Below, piece by piece: positions 46,675 to 56,292 of a stretch of DNA of 63,714 bases. The position numbers were made by a program, and so were the translations under genes. Position 1 is the stretch's first letter. Each line of letters opens with the position of its first letter. The notes under the pieces were generated by a model. That model was given only the letters and a program-made list of their open reading frames with translations, searched no databases and was not told where the DNA came from. Source of the stretch: Symploca sp. SIO2E9 (lineage in GTDB: Bacteria > Cyanobacteriota > Cyanobacteriia > Cyanobacteriales > Coleofasciculaceae); the NCBI GenBank assembly GCA_010692645.1, contig JAAHGS010000025.1:1-63714 (forward strand), given 5' to 3'.

Positions 46675-49143
46675 ATGCATATCTCTTTGAATTGGCTGCG
46701 GGTACTGGTAGATGTAACCCTAGCTCCAGAAGAGCTAGCCGAAACCTTAACTATTGCGGGGTTTGAGGTAGAAGACATTGAAGATACCCGCATGTTAGCA
46801 GATGGTGTTGTCGTTGGAAAAGTGCTTTCAGTACAGCCCCATCCTAATGCAGATAAGCTAAGGGTTTGTCAAGTTGATATTGGGGACGCCAACGAACCGT
46901 TAAATATTGTTTGCGGTGCAGCTAATGTTAGGGCGGATACTTATGTACCCGTAGCAACTACAGGTACATACTTGCCAGCAGTTGATTTAAAAATTCGTCC
47001 CTCAAAACTGCGCGGTGTTCGCTCTGAGGGCATGATTTGCTCCCTAGTAGAAGTAGGCTTGGAAAAAGAATCAGCTGGCATTCATATTTTTGAGGAGGAA
47101 AATCTAGACTTAGGTAGTGATGCTCGTCCCCTTCTCGGTTTAGAAGATGTAATTCTCGACCTTAGTGCTACTGCTAATCGTGCCGATGCCTTAAGTATGG
47201 TGGGAGTAGCCAGGGAAGTCGCAGCCTTGACTGGAGCTTCCTTGAGGTTGCCAGAAACTTCCGAGTTAGGGGTAATTAACAACTCAGATGGTCTAAAATT
47301 AAAAATATCTGAGCCTAAAGCCTGCCCAGCCTACATTGGCACTGTCATTGAAGGGGTGAAAATTGCTCCTTCCCCGGATTGGCTGCAAAGGCGCTTGCAA
47401 GCAGCAAGGGTACGACCAATTAACAATGTCGTAGATGTCACTAACTACATTTTGTTGGAATGGGGACAGCCGCTCCATGCCTTTGATAGGGAACGCTTGT
47501 TAGAACAATCTCGCCCAAACTCCTCTAGTGCTAGTGGAGATGCCTTGAGCATTGGTGTTCGTTTTGCCCATAGCGGTGAATCCCTAAAAACTCTCGACGA
47601 TCAAACTCGTTCTCTGCAACCGCAAACCCTACTGATAACTGCTAATGACCAACCAGTTGCTCTGGCAGGGGTTATGGGTGGACAAGAAACAGAAGTGCAT
47701 ACCGGAAGTGAGAATATAGTTCTGGAAGCTGCCTTGTTTGAGCCTTCGGTAATTCGCAAATCGAGCCGTAGCCAAGGTATGCGCACGGAAGCTTCATCCC
47801 GTTTTGAGCGTGGGGTTAATCAGGCAGAATTAGATATCGCCTGCCAAAGAGCGGTCGCTCTGATTATAGAGTTAGCAGGTGGAACGATCAAATCGCAAGC
47901 GTACGCTGATAACAGAGCAAACCCTTCGACTTGGGTAGGTTCGATTGAATTGCGCCTTGAGCGCGTCAATCAGATTTTGGGACCAGTAGAATTAGAAGAA
48001 GATCTTGGCGAAATTCTTCCTGAAGATGTAGAGCGTATCCTCACTGCCCTAGGATGTCAACTTCAGCGCAGCAGCTCACAAGATGCCATCAGCTGGGCAG
48101 TAACAGTGCCTCCCTACCGCTATCGGGATTTGGAGCGAGAAATTGATCTGATCGAGGAAATTGCCCGCCTTTATGGTTATGACAATTTTTGCGATAAACT
48201 GCCAGATAAGACGGAAGCAGGTTATCTGGCTCTAGAACAGGTATTAACGCGACAGCTACGAGAAGCCTTCCGGGCAGCAGGACTGACGGAATTAGTTCAT
48301 TACTCTTTAGTTAAGTCAGATGACGAGAAAAAAATTCGTCTTGCTAATCCCCTATTTGAAGAATACTCCTGTTTACGCACCGATTTACTCTCCGGGCTAA
48401 TTGAGGCGCTACAGTATAACTTAGAGCAAGGCAATGGAGTCCTCAATGGTTTTGAAATTGGTCGGGTTTTCTGGCGGGAAGAAGAAGGTTTGCAGGAAAC
48501 TGATGCCGTCGCCGGGATTTTAGGAGGCGATTCTAGTCAAGGCAAGTGGGTTAGGGGAGGACAGGAATCACCAATGACTTGGTATGAAGCCAAGGGAGTG
48601 CTAGAGTGTGCTTTTGAGCGCTTGGGTTTGCCTGTGGAGTATCAACCGAATCACAGCGATTCCCGCCTTCATCCAGGGCGTACAGCCTCATTGTGGTTGC
48701 ACGGACAGTCATTAGGTCAATTTGGGCAGTTGCATCCCCAACTACGTTCTGAACTAGGTCTGCCAGATGCAGTCTATGCCTTTGAGTTAGAATTATACGT
48801 GCTTTTGGAGGCAATGGCTCAGGAGGAAAAGCTCACTCCCCGTTTCCATGCCTATTCCTCCTACCCAGCTGCTGACAGGGATATAGCTTTTTTTACACCA
48901 GTAAAAGTCTCAACTGCAGAAATTGAGCGAGCAACCAAGCAAGCTGCTGGTAATTTATTAGAGTCAGTGCAGTTATTTGATCAATATCAAGGGGAATCTG
49001 TACCTGAGAACCAAAGGAGTTTAGCCTTTAGACTAGTATATCGAGCTAGCGATCGCACTCTTACTGATCAAGAAGTCGAGCCAGTACATCAAAAAGTGCG
49101 AGAAGCTTTAGTGGAAAAATTCGGCGTTACCCTTAGAAGTTAA
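46675..49143 (+). CDS. pheT: Phenylalanine--tRNA ligase beta subunit
   Basis: The 822-residue protein has all canonical PheT parts. They are the N-terminal tRNA-binding OB fold ([26 protein letters not shown]), the B3/4 editing domain, B5 around [19 protein letters not shown], a catalytic-like module, and the C-terminal anticodon-binding FDX-ACB domain ([41 protein letters not shown]). ATG 46675 begins [13 protein letters not shown], as in relatives. The alpha subunit pheS is not in the window, which is usual in cyanobacteria. A YciI-like gene follows after 16 bases. Confidence 0.96.
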   Translation: MHISLNWLRVLVDVTLAPEELAETLTIAGFEVEDIEDTRMLADGVVVGKVLSVQPHPNADKLRVCQVDIGDANEPLNIVCGAANVRADTYVPVATTGTYLPAVDLKIRPSKLRGVRSEGMICSLVEVGLEKESAGIHIFEEENLDLGSDARPLLGLEDVILDLSATANRADALSMVGVAREVAALTGASLRLPETSELGVINNSDGLKLKISEPKACPAYIGTVIEGVKIAPSPDWLQRRLQAARVRPINNVVDVTNYILLEWGQPLHAFDRERLLEQSRPNSSSASGDALSIGVRFAHSGESLKTLDDQTRSLQPQTLLITANDQPVALAGVMGGQETEVHTGSENIVLEAALFEPSVIRKSSRSQGMRTEASSRFERGVNQAELDIACQRAVALIIELAGGTIKSQAYADNRANPSTWVGSIELRLERVNQILGPVELEEDLGEILPEDVERILTALGCQLQRSSSQDAISWAVTVPPYRYRDLEREIDLIEEIARLYGYDNFCDKLPDKTEAGYLALEQVLTRQLREAFRAAGLTELVHYSLVKSDDEKKIRLANPLFEEYSCLRTDLLSGLIEALQYNLEQGNGVLNGFEIGRVFWREEEGLQETDAVAGILGGDSSQGKWVRGGQESPMTWYEAKGVLECAFERLGLPVEYQPNHSDSRLHPGRTASLWLHGQSLGQFGQLHPQLRSELGLPDAVYAFELELYVLLEAMAQEEKLTPRFHAYSSYPAADRDIAFFTPVKVSTAEIERATKQAAGNLLESVQLFDQYQGESVPENQRSLAFRLVYRASDRTLTDQEVEPVHQKVREALVEKFGVTLRS

Positions 49144-49159
49144 CAGGTTCAATACTAAG

Positions 49160-49429
49160 ATGGCAAAATATCTCCTGTGGGGAAGTTATTGTGAGAATGT
49201 TTTGGAAAAGCGTGCTCCTTACCGACAAGCACATCTCGATGGTCTTACTGCTCAAAAAGAAAGTGGGGTTTTAATTACAATTGGACCAACTAAGGATTTA
49301 GCCAAAGTCTTTGGTATCTATGAAGCTGAAGATGAAGCTACTGTGCGTGAGTTAATTGAGGCAGATCCTTATTGGCAAAATGGTATTTGGACTGAGTATG
49401 AAGTCAGGGAGTGGATTCAAGCTTTATAA
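49160..49429 (+). CDS. YciI-like protein
   Basis: This 89-residue small alpha/beta protein of the YciI family has AKYLLWGSYCENVLEKRAPYRQAHLDGL, VLITIGPTKDL and VRELIEADPYWQNGIWTEYEVREW. The conserved His of RQAHLDGL is present. The biochemical role of the family is mostly unknown (dehydratase-like or chlorinating relatives exist). It lies 16 bases after pheT and ends at a strong terminator, suggesting a two-gene operon. Confidence 0.85.
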   Translation: MAKYLLWGSYCENVLEKRAPYRQAHLDGLTAQKESGVLITIGPTKDLAKVFGIYEAEDEATVRELIEADPYWQNGIWTEYEVREWIQAL

Positions 49430-49432
49430 ACT

Positions 49433-49465
49433 ACCCACCCTTACTTCCTTGAAGGGTGGGTTTTT
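49433..49465 (+). terminator. Intrinsic terminator after pheT operon
   Basis: A perfect 10-base inverted repeat (ACCCACCCTT / AAGGGTGGGT) with a 9-base loop is followed directly by TTTT. It begins 4 bases after the YciI-like stop codon. It is a textbook rho-independent terminator. Confidence 0.88.
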
Positions 49466-49498
49466 GGTAGCCCTAAGACGTCCAATCAACAATTATCA

Positions 49499-50272
49499 CT
49501 AATCCAGTAAGTCAGGTTGTTGGCGTACTATCATTTCATAGAGTGGTTGAAAACTAAACCATCCCATATGATGCGAGCCTACCTGACGCTGGGTTAAACG
49601 GGCGTTTTCTGCTGCAATGAGGATTGTCTTACCAGCTGCCTCTGCCATCAGCTGCGCCTGACAGGAACGATCCATGGTAATAAACCACCATGCTGCTTCA
49701 TCAACTGAGTGTCCCACTGTCAATAGTCCATGGTTACGCAGGATGACAGCTTTCTTCTCACCTAAGGCAGCAGCGATGCGCTTGCCCTCATCGAGGGTTA
49801 GTACTACACCAGTATAGTCATCAAAAAGACCGTGATCCTCATAGAAACTACAGGCATCTTGGGTAAGAGGATCGAGGAGACGACCAAGGCTGGAGAAGCT
49901 TTTACCATGGGTAGAGTGGGCATGTGCGGCGGCGATGACATCGGGGCGTGCTTCATGGATGCGGGAATGAATAGCGAAGCCTGCCTCATTAACGGGTTTG
50001 TTTCCTTTAACAACCTCCCCTTTCTGGTTGACAAGTATTAAATCACTAACTCCGATTAAACTAAAGTGCATGCCGAAGGGATTAACCCAAAAGTGATCTA
50101 AGTGTTGGGGATCACGCACAGTAATGTGTCCAGCGACACCCTCATCAAACCCGAAGTGGGCAAATAGGCGGAAGGCTGCGGCTAGACGTTGCTGGCGATG
50201 GCGACGTTCTTCTTCTATTGAAGCAAATTCTGGTGGTTGGGGAATGTTTTGAGGTACTTTTAGTGCGACCAT
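49499..50272 (-). CDS. Class II aldolase/adducin family protein
   Basis: The 257-residue protein has FAHFGFDEGVAGHITVRDP, VNPFGMHFSLI, IAAAHAHSTHGKSFSSLG (zinc-ligand His residues) and AVILRNHGLLTVGHSVDEA (third zinc His). These are typical of fuculose-phosphate-aldolase-like proteins. The substrate is not assignable. It converges on the pheT operon terminator and has its own start at ATG 50272. Confidence 0.85.
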   Translation of the reverse strand: MVALKVPQNIPQPPEFASIEEERRHRQQRLAAAFRLFAHFGFDEGVAGHITVRDPQHLDHFWVNPFGMHFSLIGVSDLILVNQKGEVVKGNKPVNEAGFAIHSRIHEARPDVIAAAHAHSTHGKSFSSLGRLLDPLTQDACSFYEDHGLFDDYTGVVLTLDEGKRIAAALGEKKAVILRNHGLLTVGHSVDEAAWWFITMDRSCQAQLMAEAAGKTILIAAENARLTQRQVGSHHMGWFSFQPLYEMIVRQQPDLLD

Positions 50273-50329
50273 AAATTCAGCCTTTTGATTTGTTCATGGT
50301 TCATTGCTCTGTAAACTCTTATCATATCG

Positions 50330-50364
50330 ATTACTTATTACTTATTACTTATTACTTATTACTT
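50330..50364. repeat. Heptamer tandem repeat (ATTACTT)x5
   Basis: Five tandem copies of ATTACTT (the complement strand of AAGTAAT) lie between the aldolase and the ABC exporter genes. It is the same array as at 1478 and 61125, in inverse orientation. Confidence 0.9.
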
Positions 50365-50507
50365 AATCAAAGGTAGATAATTACTACTAAATTCAATAAT
50401 ACAGCTAGACAGTAGTCAGGAGACAGGAATCAGGAGTCAGATGTGTTCCCTATTATTAAAACTGATAACTTCAGAAACTGGAAAACTTTGCTGTAGGATA
50501 ATTTATT

Positions 50508-52232
50508 TTGAAACCACGCTCTAATTACTGGCAACTTGTGCCTTACATTCGCCCCCAATGGAAAACTATTACTCAAGCTTTGATCTGCACTTTAGGGTTT
50601 ACAGTCTTCTGGCCGATACAGGCAGAACTGGCAGGTAAAATTGCTAGTTTAATGGGGCAAGGTAATCTACTGGGGCTAGGACGCTTGGCATTGGTTTTGA
50701 CCATGGTTTTCTTAGTACAGAAAATCATGCAATATGGTCAAGATTCCCTAATGGTTAAAGCCTCTCTTGCTATTGCTTTCGACCTCAGAAAACAACTATA
50801 TACCCATTTACATAGTCTCAGTCTTGGTTATTTTGAAAAGGCTCAAACCGGTGATTTAACTTACCGCTTTACTGAAGATATCGACAGAATTGGGGAAGTA
50901 GTTAATAAAATTTTTCATGATTTTATCCCCTGCCTCTTGCAGTTGGTTGTGGTATTAGGTTACATGATTTATCTTAACTGGCAGCTGACTCTGGCAACGC
51001 TGGTGACTGCACCACTAATGGGTATTTTAATTGGCTGGTTTGGTGAGCAGATGCTAAAGTTTTCCCGCCGCAGCCAAAATCGCATTTCTAATCTCTCGGC
51101 TTTGCTAACAGAGGTATTTAGTGGGATTCGTCTGGTACAAGCTTTCGCTGCCCAAGATTATGAAATTAATCGCTTTGCTCAAGAAGCAGAATATAATCGT
51201 CAGGCTAAATATGCGGCTGAACATCTCAAGGCAATTCAAAATCCAGTGGTAGGATTTCTCTATGCAATGAGTGTATTGCTGCTATTTTTCCTGGGAGGTT
51301 GGCAGATTTCTCTAGGTAATTTGAAAGGTACGGAATTTGTTAGCTATCTGGCTGGTGTGGGGTTGCTAATTGACCCGATCGCACATATTACTAGCAACTA
51401 TAATGAGTTTAAACAGGGGGAGGCTTCCGTTGAGCGGATATTTGAATTGGCGGCAATTAAACCAGTGGTAGTGGAGAAACCGAATGCCATAGTTTTGCCA
51501 GCTGTTAGCGGTAAAGTGGAGTACCGTAATCTTAGTTTTGCTTACTCAGCAGAGCAACCTGTGCTTAAAAATTTGAGTTTGTTAGTATTTCCAGGGGAAG
51601 TTATTGCCCTAGTTGGACCCTCTGGTGCTGGTAAAAGCACTCTGGTTAATTTGCTCCCTCGCTTCTATGAGCCACAGGCTGGAGATATTTTAATTGATGG
51701 TATTAATATTAAGGATGTTACTCTTAAAAGTCTGCGCTCTCAAATTGGTATTGTTCCTCAGGAAATGACCTTATTTTCTGGTACGATTGCCCAGAATATT
51801 GCTTTTGGGCAACAGGAATTTAACCTTAAAGATGTTCAGATAGCAGCAGAAATTGCTAATGCTCACCAGTTCATTATTGGTCTTACTCAGGGCTATTATA
51901 CCTGGGTAGGAGAAAGGGGAGTTAACTTATCTGGAGGACAAAGACAAAGAATTGCGATCGCTCGTGCTATTTTCCTTAATCCTAGCATTCTTATTCTTGA
52001 TGAAGCGACAAGTGCTTTAGACTCAGAATCGGAGGCTTTAGTACAACAAGCACTAGAAAGAGTTATGAAGGAACGCACTGTTTTTACTATTGCTCACAGA
52101 TTGGCAACTGTGCGCCGTGCGAATCGAATTCTGGTTTTGGAAGCTGGGCAAATTGTGGAATCGGGAACTCATGAGGAACTTTTAGAGTTTGGTGGGCGTT
52201 ATGCCCGATTTTATGCGCAGCAGTTTAGCTGA
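50508..52232 (+). CDS. ABC transporter, fused permease and ATPase (MsbA-like exporter)
   Basis: The 574-residue protein starts at TTG 50508, with AGGA about 10 bases upstream. The transmembrane domain has six helices (about residues 20-290). The nucleotide-binding domain has Walker A LVGPSGAGKST (Lys376), the signature LSGGQRQRIA, Walker B ILILDEATSALD and the H-loop TIAHRL. It is a half-size exporter of the MsbA/HetC-like group. Substrate is unknown. A palindromic repeat follows its stop after about 10 bases. Confidence 0.87.
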   Translation: MKPRSNYWQLVPYIRPQWKTITQALICTLGFTVFWPIQAELAGKIASLMGQGNLLGLGRLALVLTMVFLVQKIMQYGQDSLMVKASLAIAFDLRKQLYTHLHSLSLGYFEKAQTGDLTYRFTEDIDRIGEVVNKIFHDFIPCLLQLVVVLGYMIYLNWQLTLATLVTAPLMGILIGWFGEQMLKFSRRSQNRISNLSALLTEVFSGIRLVQAFAAQDYEINRFAQEAEYNRQAKYAAEHLKAIQNPVVGFLYAMSVLLLFFLGGWQISLGNLKGTEFVSYLAGVGLLIDPIAHITSNYNEFKQGEASVERIFELAAIKPVVVEKPNAIVLPAVSGKVEYRNLSFAYSAEQPVLKNLSLLVFPGEVIALVGPSGAGKSTLVNLLPRFYEPQAGDILIDGINIKDVTLKSLRSQIGIVPQEMTLFSGTIAQNIAFGQQEFNLKDVQIAAEIANAHQFIIGLTQGYYTWVGERGVNLSGGQRQRIAIARAIFLNPSILILDEATSALDSESEALVQQALERVMKERTVFTIAHRLATVRRANRILVLEAGQIVESGTHEELLEFGGRYARFYAQQFS

Positions 52233-52241
52233 TTGTTCATA

Positions 52242-52342
52242 GCACGGTAGGTTGGGTTGAGGCAACGAAACCCAACATCATCTCTCCCTTGTTTTACTTT
52301 GATTAGTTGGGTTTCACAAAGTTCAACCCAACCTACTAGACT
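52242..52342. repeat. Palindromic element family A, copy 1
   Basis: This is a 101-base interspersed element with a perfect 14-base outer inverted repeat (GTAGGTTGGGTTGA / TCAACCCAACCTAC) and an inner one (GAAACCCAA / TTGGGTTTC). It starts 10 bases after the ABC exporter stop. Other copies: 55498-55598, 55699-55799, 55900-56000, 56101-56201, 60199-60299. Its position at gene ends suggests a transcript hairpin or terminator role. Confidence 0.85.
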
Positions 52343-52379
52343 CAAACTCAAATTGGTGAGATACAAATTTCTTGGTTTT

Positions 52380-52459
52380 AGGGAGCAGGGAGTAGGGAGC
52401 AGGGAGTAGGGAGCAGGGAGTAGGGAGCAGGGAGTAGGGAGCAGGGAGTAGGGAACAGA
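52380..52459. repeat. 14-base tandem repeat (GGGAGCAGGGAGTA)
   Basis: About five and a half head-to-tail copies of the 14-base unit GGGAGCAGGGAGTA lie in the leader region of the ATPase pseudogene. The shorter GGGAGCA repeat at 40055 is of the same kind. Confidence 0.88.
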
Positions 52460-52553
52460 ACTAGGTGTATCTCAGTTATTCGAGAAACGCTATATATTAT
52501 TTAGATGCGTAACAGCTTAAGAAAGGTTGATTGTTGATTGTTGATTAGCCTAT

Positions 52554-52648
52554 GTTTGTGCAGTATGCCTGTAGCGCTTACCACAAGCAATGTTTGCGCA
52601 ACATGCCCTTAGCACCTACCATGAGCAATGAACTATGAGCAATGAACT
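52554..52648. repeat. Nested duplications before the ATPase start codon
   Basis: A 38-base sequence is tandemly duplicated with divergence (52554-52591 and 52592-52629, both ending in AGCAAT). A 15-base unit containing AATGAACTATGAGC is repeated right into the ATG at 52649. Together they create several alternative ATG codons in front of the ATPase gene. Confidence 0.7.
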
Positions 52649-54209
52649 ATGAGCCAAGCTAATTATTCACGTGCTAATACTTTAAAAAAGGCGTTTCAAG
52701 CATGTAGTGTGGAACCGCTAGAGCCTGCAGAGATGGAGCGGTATTATGTGGATTTGTCACCGGTACGCAAAACTTCAGCTGTTGATAGTGTTAGTACGAT
52801 TTTAGATTTTCAGGAAGCTGGTGATTTCTCGACGATTTTATTTACTGGACATCGAGGCTGTGGCAAAAGTACAGAGCTAAAACGTATTCAGAAGCAATGG
52901 CGAGAAGATTATTTTGTTATTTATCTAGAAGTTAATGAAGAAACGGATATTAATGATGCTAGCTATACAGATTTATATTTGATTGTTATTAAGCAAGTTG
53001 AGTTTGAATTACGGAAATTAGGTTTGAGTTTTGATGCTCAGCTGCTACGAAACTTTGAAGATTGGTTTAAGGAGATTACTAAGGAAACTGAGGAAACTGT
53101 CGAAAAGTCGGTGAGCCTGACAGGAGAAGCAACTCTTGGCCCTAAAGCTCCTTTTATCGCTAAATTGTTGGTTAAGGTGATGGCTCAAATTAAAGGTTCT
53201 AATAAACAAAAAAACACGATTCGCCAAACCTTGGAAAAGGACTTATCACGACTGAAGGCAGATATTAATCTATTGCTGGATGATGCTTACGTCAGACTGA
53301 GAACAAAATTTCCTCCATGTAAAGGATTACTGATTATTTTTGATAACTTGGATCTGGTTACTCCTGGGGTGGCAGAACATTTGTTTTTTGACTACGCCGC
53401 TCAGTTACAAGAATTACACTGTACCCTGATTTACCTAGTCCGGCAAGAATGCCCTCGAAACACGCGACGGGATGAATTGCCATTAAGAAAGCATTTATGC
53501 TACTCTAGTGATAGAGAAACAGAGTTTGTAGGTGATAACTCTGAATACAAAACCTTCTGAAAAACAAGAAATGGTGTAATTGATCTTGCTAGGATTTCAA
53601 ACGAGCCAAAATTCGTAAGTGCGTGTCATCTGAGGTTTCCTCAGATGTTTATACCGCACGTACAATGCCGATTTCTCAGTCGGAATAGCATTTTTTTGTC
53701 AAAACTAAATAATCTGCAGGTACCGCAGGGCATGCGGGAACCTCCTATTAATTTAGGTAAAAGCTTGGAGAGTAGTCCATTAACAGGGTTTCTAGATAAT
53801 AAGTGATATTCTAGTAGACTCGGACTAGACATAATCGTGTAAGACCTGAGTAGAGTTGTTTAATTCCAAAGGGCAGTGATTAGCTCAAGAATCCCTCGCT
53901 TTTAGCGACGGGAGTGTCAAACTGTTCCTATTTCTATTTTGTGTTCCCCTAAAAATCCCCTTAACCAGTTTGATGGCAATCCCCATATTGTGCCGATGGT
54001 GAATATTTATGAATTTGAACGCGATCGCTGTGATTTAATCTACAATCAAGCAGGATTAGATGCGATCGCTAGTGTGATTGAACAGCGAGTGAAGGTTGAT
54101 GCCCTGTTTGAATCTCGCCAAGAGTTACTGGAATTGGCAAAAGCCAGTGGTGAAGCAAAATGAATTTTTCCAGCAAGCTCTCAAATCCGCACAATCACAG
54201 CCATCCTAG
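52649..54209 (+). pseudogene. AAA/STAND-type P-loop ATPase, interrupted and partly deleted
   Basis: Residues 1-262 form an intact N-terminus with Walker A LFTGHRGCGKSTELKRI and Walker B GLLIIFDNLDLV, ending CTLIY at base 53434. A 486-base insertion follows. The frame resumes without loss at 53921 (TVPISILCSPKN, then NPHIVPMVNIYEFERDRCDL) and runs to LAKASGEAK, stopping at 54163. The next frame, 54150-54209, encodes VKQNEFFQQALKSAQSQPS, which looks like the natural C-terminus. So residues between LAKASG and VKQNE are probably deleted with a frameshift. The gene originally overlapped the TPR gene start at 54160. Confidence 0.72.
53435..53920 (+). mobile_element. Non-autonomous IS200/IS605-type element inside the ATPase gene
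   Basis: The 486-base insert is non-coding. Its left edge follows TTAC (53431-53434), and removing it restores codons TAC-ACT and the peptide LIYTVPISIL exactly, with no target duplication. That is the behaviour of HUH Y1 transposases of the IS200/IS605 family. The right end has a subterminal hairpin (CCCTCGCT / AGCGACGGG) and ends GGGAGTGTCAA, very like ISDra2-type right ends. Other hairpins inside include CATCTGAGG / CCTCAGATG and a G/C stem with T-run near 53660-53700. CTAGTCCG at the left edge is complementary to CGGACTAG at 53821-53828. No tnpA or tnpB is present. Confidence 0.68.
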
Positions 54210-55497
54210 CTCGGAAATTGGACAATTCATTGCCCTGAATCAACAGTAATTTGCAGAATTACTCACCTTTGTAGACTTTGCGGAAAAGTTTACGATTGGA
54301 TTTGTGGAAGTTAATTTTCCCCCAGATGCTGAGCTTTTAGTTGAAGCCCTCAAGAGCAATTCGGTATCTAGAGATATTGAGTTTGTTAGTCTGGATTTCT
54401 CCGCAGAAGAAGTAAGATTTATCCGCGATCGCATTATCGAAGATTTAGCTAAGATTAAGATAGAGGCTGAAAAAAAATTAGTTTTGATGGTGCGAGGTTT
54501 AGCTAAGTCGATTGGGTTTTTTGGTGAAGCGCCCCCAGTATTGCAAGACCTCAATTTTGTTAGAGATTCCTATAAAAGCACTGTTCCCCATCCGATTCTA
54601 TTTGTTTTGCCAGATTATGCCATTAATCGTCTAGCTAAGTTTGCCCCTGATTTTTGGGCATGGAAATCGGGGCTATTTCGGTTTAAAACTCCTCAAGCTA
54701 CTAGAGATTATGCGATCGAGCATACTCGAAATTCAACAGCAACCATAGATCCCGTTGCAACTCCAGAAAAACAAGAGCGAATTGATTTATTACATCGTCT
54801 CTTGATGGAGTATAAGCCCACTGGGCAGCAGGTGGCAGGGGAAAATATCCAAAAATATAATAATGTTTTACATCAGTTAGGGGTTGCCTATCTGAGTCAG
54901 AGAAATTCTGTTAAAGCCAGGGGATATTTAGAAGAGGTTGTTAAATCAGTTAATGGCGAAATTTCAGCCTTCCAAGCTGAAGTACTCAACAGTTTAGGGG
55001 AAACCTACTATCAGCAACGGAAATTTGAGCAGGCGCTTCCTTACTATCAACGTTCATTAAGTATTTCACAACAACTTAGCGATCGTCGAGGCGAAACTGA
55101 CTCTTTGTTTTACTTGGGCAATGCTTACCGACGATTGAGACAGTTTGCAAAGGCTTCTGACTTCTATCAGCAGTGTCTGGAAATTGAAAAACAGATAGGT
55201 GCACGTCTCTCAAGTGCCAAAACCTACCACCAGTTGGGGATGGTTGCCGAACATTTGAGGCAATTCGAGCAGGCACAGCAATACTATCAACAAGCCCTCG
55301 ATATCTGCATCGAATTTGAGGTACGCTTTGAGAGTGCTAAAGTCTACCACTGTTTAGGACTACTTGCAAAAGCACAGTCAAACTACCCAGAGGCAAAAAC
55401 TAACTTGCAGAAAGCCTTGGAGATATACGTTGAGTATCAGGATGAATATTGGGCTGCAATCGCACATCAAGCATTAGAAGAATTATCTGATATTTAA
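54160..55497 (+). pseudogene. NTPase-like/TPR protein with an in-frame stop at codon 30
   Basis: ATG 54160 overlaps the ATPase-frame TGA. The reading is MNFSSKLSNPHNHSHPSSEI, then GQFIALNQQ, a TAA (54247-54249), then FAELLTFVDFAEKFTIGFVEVN without further damage to 55497 (445 codons in all). CAG-TAA-TTT most simply derives from CAG-CAA-TTT. The N-terminal domain looks like a STAND-type NTPase lacking a clear P-loop (VLQDLNFVRDSY, HPILFVLPDYAINRLAKFAPDFWAWKSGLFRF). Four to six TPR motifs follow. Reinitiation at GTG 54304 could still give a 397-residue product. Its partner ATPase is also broken. Confidence 0.72.
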
Positions 55498-55598
55498 GCA
55501 CAGTAGGTTGGGTTGAAGCAACGAAACCCAAGATCATCTCTCCCTTGTTTTACCTTGATTAGTTGGGTTTGACAAAGTTCAACCCAACCTACGGGACT
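55498..55598. repeat. Palindromic element family A, copy 2
   Basis: This copy begins directly after the TPR gene TAA. It has the outer arms GTAGGTTGGGTTGA / TCAACCCAACCTAC and inner arms around AAACCCAA / TTGGGTTT. Confidence 0.85.
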
Positions 55599-55698
55599 AG
55601 CTAACTTGCACAAAGCCTTAGAGATATTCATTGAATATCAGGATGAATACAAGGTTGCGATCGCACCTCAAGCATTAGAAGAATTATCTGATATTTAA

Positions 55699-55799
55699 CC
55701 ACAGTAGGTTGGGTTGAGGCAACGAAACCCAAGATCATCTCTCCCTTGTTTTACCTTGATTAGTTGGGTTTGACAAAGTTCAACCCAACCTACTAGACT
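55699..55799. repeat. Palindromic element family A, copy 3
   Basis: Directly follows the TAA of the first orphan tail (55603-55698). Same arms as copy 2, ending CTACTAGACT. Confidence 0.85.
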
Positions 55800-55899
55800 C
55801 GTTAATTTGCAGAAAGCCTTAGAGATATTCATTGAATATCAGGATGAAGACAAAGTTGCGATCGCACCTCAAGCATTAGAAGAATTATCTGATATTTAA

Positions 55900-56000
55900 G
55901 CACAGTAGGTTGGGTTGAGGCAACCAAACCCAAGATCATCTCTGCCTTGTTTTACCTTGATTAGTTGGGTTTGACAAAGTTCAACCCAACCTACGGGACT
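55900..56000. repeat. Palindromic element family A, copy 4
   Basis: Directly follows the TAA of the second orphan tail (55804-55899). Same arms, with AACCAAACCC replacing AACGAAACCC in the inner left arm. Confidence 0.85.
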
Positions 56001-56100
56001 CACTAATTTGCACAAAGCCTTAGAGATATTCAATGAATATCAGGATGAAGACAAGGTTGCGATCGCACCTCAAGCCTTAGAAGAATTATCTGATATTTAA

Positions 56101-56201
56101 GCACGGTAGGTTGGGTTGAGGCAACCAAACCCAAGATCATCTCTCCCTTATTTTAGTTTGATTAGTTGGGTTTGACAAAGTTCAACCCAACCTACGGGAC
56201 T
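56101..56201. repeat. Palindromic element family A, copy 5
   Basis: Directly follows the TAA of the third orphan tail (56005-56100) and ends the 201-base array, 91 bases before the CHAT gene. Confidence 0.85.
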
Positions 56202-56292
56202 CAAAAAAACGAGGAACAACTCTCCGGAAGCTGCGTGCGCTAATTTGTATTTATAACTGTATCAAAAATATTGCAGTTATCAGCTTCTGCCC

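Larger units (their letters stand above)
55402..56201. repeat. 201-base tandem array: TPR gene tail plus palindrome, four units
   Basis: Units start at 55402, 55603, 55804 and 56005, exactly 201 bases apart. Each is a 96-base copy of the TPR gene's last 31 codons and TAA (NL-KALEI ... EELSDI), followed by a 101-base palindromic element and a few linker bases. The first tail belongs to the gene; the other three have no start codon but keep an open frame with the stop in place. The last unit ends with its palindrome at 56201. The CHAT gene ends in the same tail plus palindrome (60103-60299). Confidence 0.92.

Noticed and set aside
52380-52459. CRISPR-like array
   Set aside because: The units are 14-base head-to-tail repeats without unique spacers.
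53939-54163. A separate 74-residue gene after the mobile element
   Set aside because: Its frame joins the ATPase exactly when the element is removed, so it is a gene fragment, not a gene.
55498-56201. CRISPR array made of palindromes with tail spacers
   Set aside because: The 'spacers' are copies of one gene tail, not unique sequences, and the 101-base palindrome is far longer than a CRISPR repeat.
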